Shown here: in pieces, positions 1-9,052 of the stretch
Position numbering within the stretch: the stretch's first letter is position 1
Layout of the letters: each line of letters starts with the position of its first letter
Assembly: GCF_021391495.1 (NCBI RefSeq)
Contig: NZ_CP090063.1
Span: 620,001 to 684,000 of the forward strand
Length of the DNA: 64,000 nt
Direction of reading: 5' to 3'
Origin: Amycolatopsis acidiphila
Lineage (GTDB): Bacteria; Actinomycetota; Actinomycetes; Mycobacteriales; Pseudonocardiaceae
Made by a program: the position numbers and the translations under genes
Notes under the pieces: generated by a model
The model's input: only the letters and a program-made list of their open reading frames with translations
What the model was told of the DNA's origin: nothing
Databases searched by the model: none

Positions 1-2313
1 GCGGACTTCGACGGTGACCAGATGGCGGTGCACCTGCCGCTGTCGGCCGAGGCGCAGGCCGAGGCCCGGATCCTGATGCTCTCGGCGAACAACATCCTGT
101 CGCCGGCCTCGGGCCGTCCGCTGGCCATGCCCCGGCTGGACATGGTCACGGGTCTGTTCCACCTGACCCGCCTGGACGAGAACGCGACCGGTGCCGGGCA
201 GGCGTACTCCTCGCCCGCCGAGGCGATCATGGCCTACGACCGCAAGGCGCTGAGCCTGCACGCCCCGATCAAGATCCGGATCACCGACCGGCAGCCGAGC
301 AAGGCCGACGAGGCCCGCCTGGCCGAGAAGGGCTGGGAGCCGGGTCAGATGTGGCTCGCCGAGACCAGCCTCGGCCGGGTGCTGTTCAACGAGCTGCTGC
401 CGCCGGACTACCCGTTCGTGAACGAGCCGATGCCGAAGAAGCGGCAGGCCGCGATCGTGAACGACCTGGCGGAGCGGTACTCGATGACGCAGGTCGCGCA
501 GACCCTGGACCGGCTCAAGGACGCCGGCTTCTACTGGGCGACCCGCTCTGGCGTCACCGTCGCCATCTCCGACGTGGTCGTGCCCAAGGAGAAGAAGGAG
601 ATCCTCGACCAGTACGAGGCCAAGGCCGACCAGGTCGAGAAGCGCTACCAGCGCGGTCAGCTCTCGCACACCGAGCGCAACAACGAGCTGGTCAAGGTGT
701 GGAGCCAGGCGACCGACGACGTCGCCAAGGTCATGGAGGACGCCTTCCCCGACGACAACCCGATCTCCGTGATCGTGAAGTCGGGGGCGGCGGGCAACAT
801 GACCCAGGTCCGTTCGCTGGCCGGTATGCGTGGTCTGGTGTCGAACCCGAAGGGTGAGTACATCCCGCGCCCGATCAAGGCGAACTTCCGTGAGGGCCTG
901 TCGGTGGCCGAGTACTTCATCGCCACCCACGGTGCCCGGAAGGGCCTGGCCGACACCGCGCTGCGGACCGCCGACTCGGGTTACCTGACCCGGCGTCTGG
1001 TGGACGTGTCGCAGGACGTCATCGTCCGCGAGACCGACTGTGGCACCACCCGCGGCATCAACATGCCGATCGGCGAGGACCTCGGCGACGGCCGGATCGT
1101 GCGTGCGCAGCACGTCGAGACCAGCGCCTACGCCCGGACCCTGGCCACCGACGCCACGGACGCCGAGGGCAACGTGGTGCTCAACGGTGGCGACGACCTC
1201 GGCGACCCCGCGATCGAGAAGCTGATCACCAGCGGGATCACCAGGGTCAAGGTCCGCAGCGTGCTGACCTGCGAGTCCACCGTCGGGGTGTGCGCCACCT
1301 GCTACGGCCGCTCGATGGCGACCGGTCAGCTGGTGGACGTCGGCGAGGCCGTCGGCATCGTCGCCGCCCAGTCGATCGGCGAGCCTGGTACCCAGCTGAC
1401 GATGCGTACCTTCCACCAGGGTGGTGTCGCCGGTGACGACATCACCACGGGTCTGCCCCGTGTCACCGAGCTGTTCGAGGCCCGGGTGCCGAAGGGCAAG
1501 GCGCCGATCGCCGACGTCGATGGCCGCGTGCGCATCGAGGAGAGCGAGCGGTTCTGGAAGATCACGCTGATCCCGGACGACGGCAGCGAGGAGATCGTCT
1601 TCGACAAGCTGTCGAAGCGTCAGCGCCTCGCCAACACCCCGACCGGGCCGCTGGCGGACGGCGACCACGTGTCGGTCGGCCAGCCGCTGCTCGAGGGCAC
1701 GCCGGACCCGCACGAGGTGCTGCGTGTGATGGGCCCGCGCGAGGCGCAGATGCACCTGGTGGACGAGGTCCAGAAGGTGTACCGGGCGCAGGGTGTGTCG
1801 ATCCACGACAAGCACATCGAGGTGATCGTCCGGCAGATGCTGCGCCGGGTCACGATCATCGACTCCGGTTCGACCGACTTCCTGCCTGGTGAGCTCCCCG
1901 AGCGCACCAAGTTCGAGGCGACGAACCGGGCCGCGGTCGCCGAGGGCGGCGAGCCCGCCTCGGGTCGCCCGGTGCTGATGGGTATCACGAAGGCCTCGCT
2001 GACCACGGACTCGTGGCTGTCCGCGGCGTCGTTCCAGGAGACCACGCGTGTCCTGACCGACGCGGCGATCAACGGCCGCAGCGACAAGCTCGTGGGCCTC
2101 AAGGAGAACGTGATCATCGGCAAGCTGATCCCGGCCGGCACGGGCATCAACCGGTACCGCAACATCCAGGTGCAGCCGACCGAGGAGGCCAGGGTGGCCG
2201 CGTACGCCATCCCGTCCTACGACGACGGCTACTACACCCCGGACGTGTTCGGCACCGGCACCGGTGCGGCGGTCCCGCTGGACGACTACGACTTCGGGCG
2301 TGACTTCCGCTGA
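1..2313 (+). CDS. rpoC: RNA polymerase subunit beta-prime, C-terminal part (5' truncated by window)
   Basis: This is the catalytic largest subunit of RNA polymerase. The reading frame is open from base 1, which falls inside the universal active-site motif: [12 protein letters not shown] is codons 1-12, and the Asp residues at codons 2, 4 and 6 hold the catalytic magnesium. The gene starts upstream of the window. The second zinc site is visible as Cys in ETDCGTTRG (about residue 347) and the three Cys of [15 protein letters not shown] (about 422-432). The trigger-loop and bridge region lies around [18 protein letters not shown]. The C-terminal end [10 protein letters not shown] is actinobacterial in style. 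A strong terminator follows at once, so rpoC ends its transcription unit. Confidence 0.98.
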   Translation, partial: ADFDGDQMAVHLPLSAEAQAEARILMLSANNILSPASGRPLAMPRLDMVTGLFHLTRLDENATGAGQAYSSPAEAIMAYDRKALSLHAPIKIRITDRQPSKADEARLAEKGWEPGQMWLAETSLGRVLFNELLPPDYPFVNEPMPKKRQAAIVNDLAERYSMTQVAQTLDRLKDAGFYWATRSGVTVAISDVVVPKEKKEILDQYEAKADQVEKRYQRGQLSHTERNNELVKVWSQATDDVAKVMEDAFPDDNPISVIVKSGAAGNMTQVRSLAGMRGLVSNPKGEYIPRPIKANFREGLSVAEYFIATHGARKGLADTALRTADSGYLTRRLVDVSQDVIVRETDCGTTRGINMPIGEDLGDGRIVRAQHVETSAYARTLATDATDAEGNVVLNGGDDLGDPAIEKLITSGITRVKVRSVLTCESTVGVCATCYGRSMATGQLVDVGEAVGIVAAQSIGEPGTQLTMRTFHQGGVAGDDITTGLPRVTELFEARVPKGKAPIADVDGRVRIEESERFWKITLIPDDGSEEIVFDKLSKRQRLANTPTGPLADGDHVSVGQPLLEGTPDPHEVLRVMGPREAQMHLVDEVQKVYRAQGVSIHDKHIEVIVRQMLRRVTIIDSGSTDFLPGELPERTKFEATNRAAVAEGGEPASGRPVLMGITKASLTTDSWLSAASFQETTRVLTDAAINGRSDKLVGLKENVIIGKLIPAGTGINRYRNIQVQPTEEARVAAYAIPSYDDGYYTPDVFGTGTGAAVPLDDYDFGRDFR

Positions 2314-2331
2314 CGTAGTCCCGAATAACCA

Positions 2332-2385
2332 CGAAAAGGGGCTTCGGTGCGAATCATTCGCACTGGGGCCCCTTTCGTGCTTTTG
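2332..2385 (+). terminator. Intrinsic terminator after rpoC
   Basis: The outer arms CGAAAAGGGGC and GCCCCTTTCG pair. A perfect inner inverted repeat, GTGCGAAT-C-ATTCGCAC, extends the hairpin, which spans 2332-2377. A short T-run (tgctttt) follows. Confidence 0.8.
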
Positions 2386-2448
2386 CCCGCGGGCTTGGGT
2401 TAGCGTGTCGAAGACCGTTCACACCGATTGCGAGGCGAGGAGGGCGTT

Positions 2449-2598
2449 GTGAACGTGGAACACGGTGCTGACCAGGAGGAAGCTCCGACAGGCCGCCACG
2501 CGGCCCCGGAAGGCGCGCCGCGTCATCCGGCCATCGATCTGACTCGGGATCCGAATCCGGGCAAACCGGATCACGCGAAACCCGACGACGACGATTGA
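2449..2598 (+). CDS. Small hydrophilic hypothetical protein (49 aa)
   Basis: I do not recognise this gene. A GTG start at 2449 follows a good ribosome binding site (AGGAGG at 2438-2443, 5 nt spacing) and gives a 49-codon frame ending in TGA. The product is polar, rich in Pro, Asp, Glu and Lys, ends in four aspartates, and has no hydrophobic stretch, so it should be a small, probably disordered cytosolic protein. The frame is isolated between the rpoC terminator and its own strong hairpin, which is the expected packaging of a real monocistronic gene. Conserved short ORFs after rpoC are plausible in this group, but I cannot check conservation. It could still be spurious. Confidence 0.5.
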   Translation: MNVEHGADQEEAPTGRHAAPEGAPRHPAIDLTRDPNPGKPDHAKPDDDD

Positions 2599-2604
2599 TC
2601 GAAA

Positions 2605-2640
2605 AGGGCCCCGGACTTTCCCGTCCGGGGCCCTCCGATT
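2605..2640. terminator. Bidirectional terminator between convergent genes
   Basis: Perfect 11-bp arms AGGGCCCCGGA (2605-2615) and TCCGGGGCCCT (2624-2634) enclose an 8-nt loop. They are flanked by A-rich and T-rich bases on the two sides. The hairpin serves the small plus-strand ORF and the minus-strand T7SS-associated operon that ends at 2650. Confidence 0.75.
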
Positions 2641-2649
2641 TTGTCCTCG

Positions 2650-3231
2650 TCACGCGGTCAGTTCGTCGAGTGCGCGCAGCAGCCGCTTGCGCTTGAGGCC
2701 GCCGCGCCAGCTGACGGACCGGAAGCCGTGCCCCTCCTGCCGCACGTCGGTGCGGGTCTCCGGCTTGCGGTTGCGGGCCCACTCGGTGAAGTCGGGGTAG
2801 AGCGCGATGGGGTCGCCGTTGACCGCGGTGGCCCGGTTCCGGTCGTGGAACCCGGCGAACGGCCGGTCGCCCGTCGCCACCGTGACGACGGAATAGCTCG
2901 TGGAGTTCGCCGACCAGGTCCCGGTCGTCGTGTCGTAGCCGTCTCCTCGGGTGACGCTGACCTGGACGCCGTGCACCGGTCGTCCCCGATAGCGGCCGAG
3001 GAACTCGCACACCGTGTCGGGCAGCGGCACCTCCCAGCTCTGCCCGCCATCGCCCGGCAGGTCGCGTGGAGCCCGCGAGCGGCCCTTGCGAACGCGCCAG
3101 CCGTGCTGCCTGGCCAGCTGGGGGAGCAGCAGGCGCCGGAAGACCACCGGGGACAGCAGGAGGTAGCCGACCCACAGGACCAACGGCACGACGACGATCG
3201 CACCGACCACACCGCTGACGTCGAAGCTCAT
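2650..3231 (-). CDS. Single-span membrane protein of a T7SS-associated operon
   Basis: No family recognised. The 193-aa product has one N-terminal hydrophobic helix (about residues 8-34, with VVGAIVVVPLVLWVGYLLL) followed by basic residues (RKGR), so the remainder probably stays in the cytoplasm. The soluble part contains RGRPVHGVQV and SYSVVTVATG strands and ends in a Lys/Arg-rich segment. The ATG overlaps the stop of the upstream gene by one base (TGATG), which implies translational coupling to the WXG-type protein. It is the last gene of a four-gene minus-strand unit. The role is unknown; a membrane accessory or immunity-like partner of the large WXG protein is only an inference. Confidence 0.75.
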   Translation of the reverse strand: MSFDVSGVVGAIVVVPLVLWVGYLLLSPVVFRRLLLPQLARQHGWRVRKGRSRAPRDLPGDGGQSWEVPLPDTVCEFLGRYRGRPVHGVQVSVTRGDGYDTTTGTWSANSTSYSVVTVATGDRPFAGFHDRNRATAVNGDPIALYPDFTEWARNRKPETRTDVRQEGHGFRSVSWRGGLKRKRLLRALDELTA

Positions 3232-4457
3232 CAGAAGTCCAGGTCCTCGCTCGTCTCCTCGGGCGACTGGTCCTCGCCGGTGTCGCCGTAGCCGGCGGCC
3301 TTCTCACCGCCGGAGGCGTACTTCCCGCCCTTGCCCGCGACGTCGACACCCAGCTGCGTCCGCCCCTTGGCCGTGCTGGGGACCTCGAACTTCCCCTCCT
3401 TGTTGATCAGCCCGCCGAGCCCGACCGAGCCCATCCCCGACTTCTTCGCGGTCGTGCCGAGCGTTTCGCCCGCGCCGGTGTACACCCGCTTGCCGACCAT
3501 GCCGCTCTCGGCGTCCTGCAGGCGGGTGCCCCAGTCGGTCTTCGTCCCGGCGGCCTTGGCGCTCTGTGACTCGAGCTTCGCGAGCCCGCTCCGCATCGCC
3601 TTGGTGTCCATGACCTGCTTGAAGTTCCCCTTCCACTGCACGAAGAAGTCCTTCATCTTCACCAGGAACTGCCGGATCTTGTCGAGGATCTCCTTGAGCT
3701 TCTGGATGTAGCGGCTGACCTTCGAGCCGGTCTGCGTGGCCCGGACGGTGGTGGCGGTGCCCGCGGCGGCGGTGGAGCCACCGCAGGTCGGCACGGCCGC
3801 GGCCAGCGCCGGGATCCAGATCATGATCAGCCAGGTGATCAGCTCGGTGAGCACGGCCTTGATGAACTCCTCGATCACCTGCATGACCATGCTGGAGATC
3901 TGCAGCAGCTGGGCGATGTCGCCGGCCTGGCCCGCGACGCCGTTGATGCCCTGGGAGAACTGCGCGAGCTTCTTCGCCGCCGCGTCGGCGGCCTCGCCGT
4001 CCCAGTTCGCCAGCGAGGCCTGTGCGTCCTGGACGAACTTCTGGCTGTAGTCCGCCAGCCCCTGGCCGATGGCGCCGAAGTTGCCCGCCGCCGCGGCCAG
4101 CGCCGGACCGTCGCCGCTGACGAAGTGGATCGCGTCCTGCAGCGGCTGGACGATGCTCATCAGGAAGTTCAGGCCCTGTCCGACCAGCCAGCCGATGGGG
4201 TCGGTGGCGATGCTCGACACGCTCATGCACGAGCTCACGAACCCCGCACCGCTCGCGGCGATGCCCGCGACCTCGCCGCCGCTCACCTTGCCGTCGGACA
4301 GCGCGCCCTTGACCGTGGTGAAGGTGCTGTAGCCGCTGCCCAGCGGGCCGGGCAGGGAGGACAGCAGCTTGTCCGGATCGGTGTTGACGAAGCCGGGGTC
4401 GCCGGGCTCGGTGATGGTGATGTGGCTCCGCTGCCCGGTCACCTTCTCGTCGGCCAC
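3231..4457 (-). CDS. Large WXG-motif T7SS-type protein (408 aa)
   Basis: This looks like a large secreted or surface T7SS substrate built on a WXG100-like helical hairpin. The N-terminal half is helical and low in charge. The motif NWDGEAADAA (W152-D-G154) sits in a turn between helices, as in WXG100 proteins. A very hydrophobic stretch (about 184-222, LITWLIMIWIPALAAAV) could cross the membrane. It is followed by a basic, aromatic helical part (KLKEILDKIRQFLVKMKDFF) and a Gly/Lys-rich tail ending in acidic residues. The GTG start at 4457 lies 3 nt after the upstream stop, with GGAG upstream. The C-terminal domain is not one I recognise and could be an effector. Confidence 0.75.
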   Translation of the reverse strand: MADEKVTGQRSHITITEPGDPGFVNTDPDKLLSSLPGPLGSGYSTFTTVKGALSDGKVSGGEVAGIAASGAGFVSSCMSVSSIATDPIGWLVGQGLNFLMSIVQPLQDAIHFVSGDGPALAAAAGNFGAIGQGLADYSQKFVQDAQASLANWDGEAADAAAKKLAQFSQGINGVAGQAGDIAQLLQISSMVMQVIEEFIKAVLTELITWLIMIWIPALAAAVPTCGGSTAAAGTATTVRATQTGSKVSRYIQKLKEILDKIRQFLVKMKDFFVQWKGNFKQVMDTKAMRSGLAKLESQSAKAAGTKTDWGTRLQDAESGMVGKRVYTGAGETLGTTAKKSGMGSVGLGGLINKEGKFEVPSTAKGRTQLGVDVAGKGGKYASGGEKAAGYGDTGEDQSPEETSEDLDF

Positions 4458-4460
4458 GGC

Positions 4461-4829
4461 TCAGCGCTCCTTCGGGGCAGGGCCCACGCTCGGGGTGCGT
4501 GAGGGCGCCGGGTCCGACAGTTCCTTGAGGACCTCGCCCAGCAGTTGCTTGCTGTCGTCCTCGTGCCGGTCGTAGGAGTTCGCGGCGGCGGCGAACTTCT
4601 CGCCGGCCGCCTGCAGTCCGTTCGCCATCTCGGTCAGCAGGTCCCGCAGGTCGCCGAGCATCCGCGTGTAGTCGTCCTTGACGACGAGGCCCACCAGGCC
4701 CCACGACTTGTCCCCGACGTCGGAGGAGCCGACGAGACCGGAGATCTCCTGTGGCACGGCGATGTCCTCCGCGAGCCGGCCCGAGTACTGGCGCAGGGCC
4801 GCGACCACGACCGCGTGTCCGCCCGCCAT
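4461..4829 (-). CDS. EspC-like small T7SS protein (122 aa)
   Basis: The size and layout resemble the EspC-like family of T7SS targets: an N-terminal Val/Ala-rich helix (HAVVVAALRQYSGRLAE), a loop containing KSWGLVGLVV (W-x-L rather than canonical WXG), then a long second helix (MLGDLRDLLTEMANGLQAAG) and a flexible Pro-rich tail. The ATG at 4829 overlaps the stop of the upstream YbaB-like gene by one base and has GAGGAGG just ahead, so this start is preferred over longer readings of the frame, which run through the neighbouring gene. It is probably a chaperone-like partner or a secreted partner of the large WXG protein encoded next. Family assignment is moderate. Confidence 0.75.
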   Translation of the reverse strand: MAGGHAVVVAALRQYSGRLAEDIAVPQEISGLVGSSDVGDKSWGLVGLVVKDDYTRMLGDLRDLLTEMANGLQAAGEKFAAAANSYDRHEDDSKQLLGEVLKELSDPAPSRTPSVGPAPKER

Positions 4830-5401
4830 CAGCGGTCCTCCTCGTCGTAGAGGTTGAGGAAGCGGTTCCCGGACGGGTCGTTCCCGCGGGCAGGCGGGGC
4901 AGCCCTTGACTGCGGTTCCTCCCGGCGCAGGACGCTGCCCTGCCCGTAGTCGTCGTGGTCGTCGTGCGGCTCGTCGGCCGCGGGCCGGGCGGGCTGCTCC
5001 GCCATCGAGGCCCGCAGCTCCTCCGGGGTGGTGCCGAACAGCTCGGCCTGCGTCTCGAGCACCTGGTCCATCAGGTGCATGTCGTCGCCGACGTGCGCCT
5101 CGACGATGCCGGCCTGCCGGCGTGCCGCCTCGGCGACCGCCTGCCGCAGCGTGGCGAGCACGGCCGCGGAGAGAGCAGGCGCGGACTGGCGGAGCGCCGC
5201 GTCGGTGAACCGGATGTCCTTGACCGCGCCGCCGGGCCCGGCGACGACCGTGACCGACCGGTCCGGTGAGGTCGCCGTCGCCTCGAGGGCGGTCAGCTCG
5301 GCCTGCATCGCGGCCACGTCGGCGAACTGCTCGTCGACGTGCCGGAGCCTTGCCTGGAACTGCTCGAACTGGGTCACGAGCTGGTCGAACTCGGCCGACA
5401 C
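4829..5401 (-). CDS. YbaB/EbfC-type (EspL-like) protein, first gene of a T7SS-associated operon
   Basis: The first 100 residues fit the YbaB/EbfC nucleoid-associated fold: an N-terminal coiled coil (FDQLVTQFEQFQARLRHVDE), a beta stretch (RSVTVVAGPGGAVKDIRFTD) and a long helix (LSAAVLATLRQAVAEAARRQ). Actinobacterial T7SS loci often encode such proteins (EspL type) beside WXG substrates. The C-terminal 60 residues are polar, acidic and probably disordered, ending in NLYDEEDR. The GTG start has a strong AGGAGG site 6 nt upstream, which fixes it as the operon's first gene. It could bind DNA or act as a T7SS chaperone; the sequence does not decide. Confidence 0.75.
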   Translation of the reverse strand: MSAEFDQLVTQFEQFQARLRHVDEQFADVAAMQAELTALEATATSPDRSVTVVAGPGGAVKDIRFTDAALRQSAPALSAAVLATLRQAVAEAARRQAGIVEAHVGDDMHLMDQVLETQAELFGTTPEELRASMAEQPARPAADEPHDDHDDYGQGSVLRREEPQSRAAPPARGNDPSGNRFLNLYDEEDR

Positions 5402-5916
5402 GACCGCCTCCTGATCTCCTCTTCCGGCTGCTGACTGACGTGCACCTCATGATGTCCGAAAGCGGGCGATGCGGGGGCGGAACGGACGAAATAGCCGATC
5501 TCGGTCACTCGTCCGAGGGCCGGGAATGACCAGGGGCTACCGTGCGTTGCACAGGTCGGCGGGAGCCGTCCCCGCCCGGAAATCGCTCCGGTCGCCGCTC
5601 GGGATTCCGCTAAGCTCAACGGTCAAGCGACCCGTCCCCGCGTTGTGTGCCCCTAAAGCCACCCCGATGTGGTAGGCCCCAAAACGGGCGGGTATCTTTG
5701 ACGACTGTGCCCGGCACATGCTGGGCCGCTCTGCGCGCCATCCGGCTCGCGCGGGGGAGCCTCCGGCACCCCCGTCGGCTGTTCCGGTGCAGCGGGGCTC
5801 CGCGGAAATCCGAGGGAACGTTACCGGCCGCAAGGCTTAGACGCGGGCCGACACGCCCGACCTCGGGGGCCGGGGACTGAAGACGAACAAGCAAGACGCG
5901 ACAGAAAGCTGGTCCA
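5402..5916 (+). promoter_or_regulatory. Divergent control region: T7SS operon (minus) and str operon (plus)
   Basis: This 515-bp stretch has no credible gene. The left end supplies the promoter of the minus-strand operon. The right end is the rpsL leader. A TATCTT hexamer at 5692-5697 fits the actinobacterial -10 pattern TANNNT, but no convincing -35 is visible, so the promoter call is tentative. The same GGGTATCTT string recurs upstream of rplM (47548-47556). A hairpin element shared with the rpsJ leader lies at 5843-5862. Confidence 0.4.
5845..5862 (+). promoter_or_regulatory. Leader hairpin element shared by rpsL and rpsJ (copy 1)
   Basis: The 14-mer CGACACGCCCGACC (5849-5862) is identical to 10460-10473 upstream of rpsJ. 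In both places a preceding CGGGC lets it fold into a short hairpin (CGGGC pairing with GCCCG around a CGACAC loop). It lies 54 nt before the rpsL start codon and presumably within the 5' UTR. Confidence 0.5.
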
Positions 5917-6291
5917 TTGCCCACGATCCAGCAGCTGGTCCGCAAGGGCCGCCAGGACAAGGCTGCCAAGCAGAAGACCGCGGCGCTCAAGGGGAGCCCG
6001 CAGCGGCGTGGCGTGTGCACCCGCGTGTACACCACCACCCCCAAGAAGCCGAACTCGGCGCTGCGCAAGGTCGCGCGTGTGAAGCTGACCAGCGGCATCG
6101 AGGTCACCGCCTACATCCCGGGCGAGGGCCACAACCTGCAGGAGCACTCGATGGTGCTCGTGCGTGGTGGTCGTGTGAAGGACCTCCCCGGCGTCCGCTA
6201 CAAGATCATTCGCGGTTCCCTGGACACCCAGGGTGTGAAGAACCGCAAGCAGGCGCGCAGCCGGTACGGCGCGAAGAAGGAGAAGAGCTAA
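5917..6291 (+). CDS. rpsL: 30S ribosomal protein S12
   Basis: S12 sits at the decoding centre and is the streptomycin target. The 124-aa protein is full length from the TTG codon at 5917 ([12 protein letters not shown]). No ATG or GTG nearby gives the conserved N-terminus, so the TTG start is secure. The resistance hotspots read Lys43 (TTPKKPNSA) and Lys88 ([11 protein letters not shown]), i.e. the drug-sensitive allele. The stop overlaps the rpsG ATG by one base (TAATG). It is the first gene of the str operon and has a long leader with the shared hairpin element. Confidence 0.98.
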   Translation: MPTIQQLVRKGRQDKAAKQKTAALKGSPQRRGVCTRVYTTTPKKPNSALRKVARVKLTSGIEVTAYIPGEGHNLQEHSMVLVRGGRVKDLPGVRYKIIRGSLDTQGVKNRKQARSRYGAKKEKS

Positions 6292-6761
6292 TGCCCCGCA
6301 AGGGTCCGGCCCCGAAGCGGCCACTGATCTCCGACCCGGTCTACGCCTCGCCGCTGGTCACCCAGCTGGTGAACAAGGTGCTCAAGGACGGGAAGCGCTC
6401 GCTGGCCGAGCGCATCGTCTACGGCGCGCTCGAGGGCGCCCGGGAGAAGACCGGCACCGACCCGGTCGTCACGCTCAAGCGTGCGCTCGACAACGTGAAG
6501 CCCGCCATCGAGGTGAAGAGCCGCCGTGTCGGTGGCGCCACCTACCAGGTGCCGATCGAGGTCAAGCCCGGCCGCTCGACCACCCTTGCGCTGCGCTGGC
6601 TCGTGTCCTTCTCGCAGGCCCGCCGCGAGAAGACCATGATCGAGCGCCTGCAGAACGAGCTGCTCGATGCGAGCAACGGCCTCGGGGCCAGCGTGAAGCG
6701 CCGCGAGGACACCCACAAGATGGCCGAATCGAACAAGGCTTTCGCCCACTACCGTTGGTGA
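6291..6761 (+). CDS. rpsG: 30S ribosomal protein S7
   Basis: S7 nucleates assembly of the small-subunit head by binding the 3' domain of 16S rRNA. The 156-aa product ([18 protein letters not shown] to AFAHYRW) has the usual bacterial length, the conserved [14 protein letters not shown] hairpin and the C-terminal [16 protein letters not shown] helix. Translation is coupled to rpsL through a one-base stop/start overlap. In other bacteria S7 represses its own operon by binding the rpsL-rpsG junction. The junction here is fused, so a classical inter-cistron S7 site is not evident. Confidence 0.98.
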   Translation: MPRKGPAPKRPLISDPVYASPLVTQLVNKVLKDGKRSLAERIVYGALEGAREKTGTDPVVTLKRALDNVKPAIEVKSRRVGGATYQVPIEVKPGRSTTLALRWLVSFSQARREKTMIERLQNELLDASNGLGASVKRREDTHKMAESNKAFAHYRW

Positions 6762-6825
6762 TCGCCGCCCGGCTGCCGAGATAAGCCAGGCCGGGCCCCA
6801 CGCTTCCAGACAGGGGAACATTGCA

Positions 6826-8925
6826 GTGGCACGCGACGTGCTGACAGACCTGAACAAGGTCCGCAACATCGGCATCATGGCCCACATCGACGCCGGTAAG
6901 ACCACGACGACCGAGCGGATCCTGTTCTACACCGGGATCAACTACAAGATCGGCGAGGTGCACGACGGCGCCGCGACGATGGACTGGATGGAGGAGGAGC
7001 AGAAGCGGGGTATCACCATCACCTCGGCTGCCACCACCACCTTCTGGGCCGACCACCAGATCAACATCATCGACACCCCGGGTCACGTCGACTTCACCGT
7101 CGAGGTGGAGCGCAACCTGCGGGTGCTCGACGGTGCTGTCGCGGTGTTCGACGGCAAGGAGGGCGTCGAGCCCCAGTCCGAGCAGGTCTGGCGCCAGGCC
7201 GACAAGTACGACGTCCCCCGCATCTGCTTCGTCAACAAGATGGACAAGCTGGGCGCGGACTTCTACTTCACGGTGAAGACCGTCGAGGATCGTCTCGGCG
7301 TGCGCCCGCTGGTCATCCAGCTCCCGATCGGCTCGGAGAGCGAGTTCGAGGGCGTCGTCGACCTGGTCCGCATGAAGGCGCTGACCTGGCGCGGCGACGT
7401 CAAGAAGGGCGAGGACTACTCGATCGAGGACATCCCGGCCGCGCTCGCCGACAAGGCCGCGGAGTACCGGGAGAAGCTGGTCGAGGCGGTCGCGGAGACC
7501 GACGACACGCTGATGGAGAAGTTCCTCGAGGGCGAGGAGCTGACCGAGGCCGAGATCAAGTCCGGCATCCGCAAGCTCACCGTCACCCGCCAGGCGTTCC
7601 CGATGCTGGCCGGTTCGGCGTTCAAGAACAAGGGCGTGCAGCCCATGCTCGACGCCGTGATCGACTACCTGCCCTCGCCGCTGGACGTCCCCGCCGTCGA
7701 GGGCCTGCTGCCCGACGGCGAGACCAAGGCCATCCGGAAGCCCTCGACCGAGGAGCCGTTCGCCGCGCTCGCCTTCAAGATCGCCGCGCACCCCTTCTTC
7801 GGCAAGCTGACCTACATCCGGGTGTACTCGGGCAAGGTCTCCGCCGGCGCCCAGGTCATCAACTCGACCAAGGAGCGCAAGGAGCGCATCGGCAAGATCT
7901 TCCAGATGCACTCCAACAAGGAGAACCCGGTCGACGACGCCCAGGCCGGCCACATCTACGCGGTCATCGGCCTGAAGGACACCACGACCGGTGACACCCT
8001 GTGCGACCCGCAGCACCCGATCGTGCTGGAGTCGATGACCTTCCCGGAGCCGGTCATCCGGGTTGCCATCGAGCCGAAGACCAAGGCCGACCAGGAGAAG
8101 CTGTCCGTCGCGATCCAGCGGCTGGCCGAGGAGGACCCCACCTTCCAGGTCAACCAGGACGAGGAGACCGGGCAGACGATCATCGCCGGCATGGGTGAGC
8201 TGCACCTCGAGGTGCTGGTGAACCGGATGAAGTCCGACTACAAGGTCGAGGCGAACATCGGCAAGCCGCAGGTCGCCTACCGCGAGACGATCCGCAAGAC
8301 GGTCGACAAGCTCGACTACGTGCACAAGAAGCAGACCGGTGGCTCCGGTCAGTTCGCCAAGGTGATCATCAAGCTCGAGCCCTTGGCGACGACGGACGGT
8401 GCGCTCTACGAGTTCGACAACAAGGTCACCGGTGGCCGCATCCCCCGGGAGTACATCCCCTCGGTGGACGCGGGCGCGCAGGACGCCATGCAGTACGGCG
8501 TGCTGGCCGGCTACCCGCTCGTCGGGTTGAAGCTGACCCTGTTGGACGGTGCCTACCACGAGGTCGACTCTTCGGAGATGGCGTTCAAGATCGCCGGTTC
8601 CATGGCGCTCAAGGAAGCCGCGAAGAAGGCGAGCCCGGCACTGCTGGAGCCGATGATGGCGGTCGAGGTGACCACGCCCGAGGATTACATGGGTGACGTC
8701 ATCGGCGACCTCAACTCCCGCCGTGGCCAGATCCAGGCCATGGAGGAGCGGGCGGGTACCCGCGTCGTGAAGGCGCTGGTTCCGCTCTCGGAGATGTTCG
8801 GGTACGTGGGCGACCTGCGGTCTCGCACCCAGGGTCGTGCGAACTACTCCATGCAGTTCGACTCCTACGCCGAGGTTCCGGCGAACGTCGCGAAGGAGAT
8901 CATCGCGAAGGCGACGGGGGAGTAA
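6826..8925 (+). CDS. fusA: Elongation factor G
   Basis: This GTPase drives ribosomal translocation and, with RRF, ribosome recycling. It is 699 aa, the full family length. The G1 motif AHIDAGKT is at residues 19-26, followed by the switch region [12 protein letters not shown]3 DTPGHVDF and G4 NKMD; domain IV shows the [15 protein letters not shown] segment. The GTG start at 6826 ([20 protein letters not shown]) gives the canonical N-terminus, with a GGGGAA site upstream. It is the third gene of the str operon, 64 nt after rpsG. Nothing suggests the mitochondrial-like or FusA2 paralogue. Confidence 0.98.
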   Translation: MARDVLTDLNKVRNIGIMAHIDAGKTTTTERILFYTGINYKIGEVHDGAATMDWMEEEQKRGITITSAATTTFWADHQINIIDTPGHVDFTVEVERNLRVLDGAVAVFDGKEGVEPQSEQVWRQADKYDVPRICFVNKMDKLGADFYFTVKTVEDRLGVRPLVIQLPIGSESEFEGVVDLVRMKALTWRGDVKKGEDYSIEDIPAALADKAAEYREKLVEAVAETDDTLMEKFLEGEELTEAEIKSGIRKLTVTRQAFPMLAGSAFKNKGVQPMLDAVIDYLPSPLDVPAVEGLLPDGETKAIRKPSTEEPFAALAFKIAAHPFFGKLTYIRVYSGKVSAGAQVINSTKERKERIGKIFQMHSNKENPVDDAQAGHIYAVIGLKDTTTGDTLCDPQHPIVLESMTFPEPVIRVAIEPKTKADQEKLSVAIQRLAEEDPTFQVNQDEETGQTIIAGMGELHLEVLVNRMKSDYKVEANIGKPQVAYRETIRKTVDKLDYVHKKQTGGSGQFAKVIIKLEPLATTDGALYEFDNKVTGGRIPREYIPSVDAGAQDAMQYGVLAGYPLVGLKLTLLDGAYHEVDSSEMAFKIAGSMALKEAAKKASPALLEPMMAVEVTTPEDYMGDVIGDLNSRRGQIQAMEERAGTRVVKALVPLSEMFGYVGDLRSRTQGRANYSMQFDSYAEVPANVAKEIIAKATGE

Positions 8926-9052
8926 TCCCGTAGCACCCAACGCGGGCGCGAAAGGGGCCTCCCCTAAGGTCCGCACAACTGACCAGAACGAGTCGCTGTC
9001 CGACTAAGCCACGTCGGCCGGTGAGCAAGCAACAGTCCAGGAGGACATTCCA

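Noticed and set aside
4461..5450. Reading the EspC-like gene as a 329-aa protein
   Set aside because: The upstream two thirds lie in the wrong frame of the YbaB-like gene; the ATG at 4829 has a ribosome binding site and a stop/start overlap.
5917..6291. Streptomycin-resistance substitution in rpsL
   Set aside because: Residues 43 and 88 are both Lys, the sensitive state.
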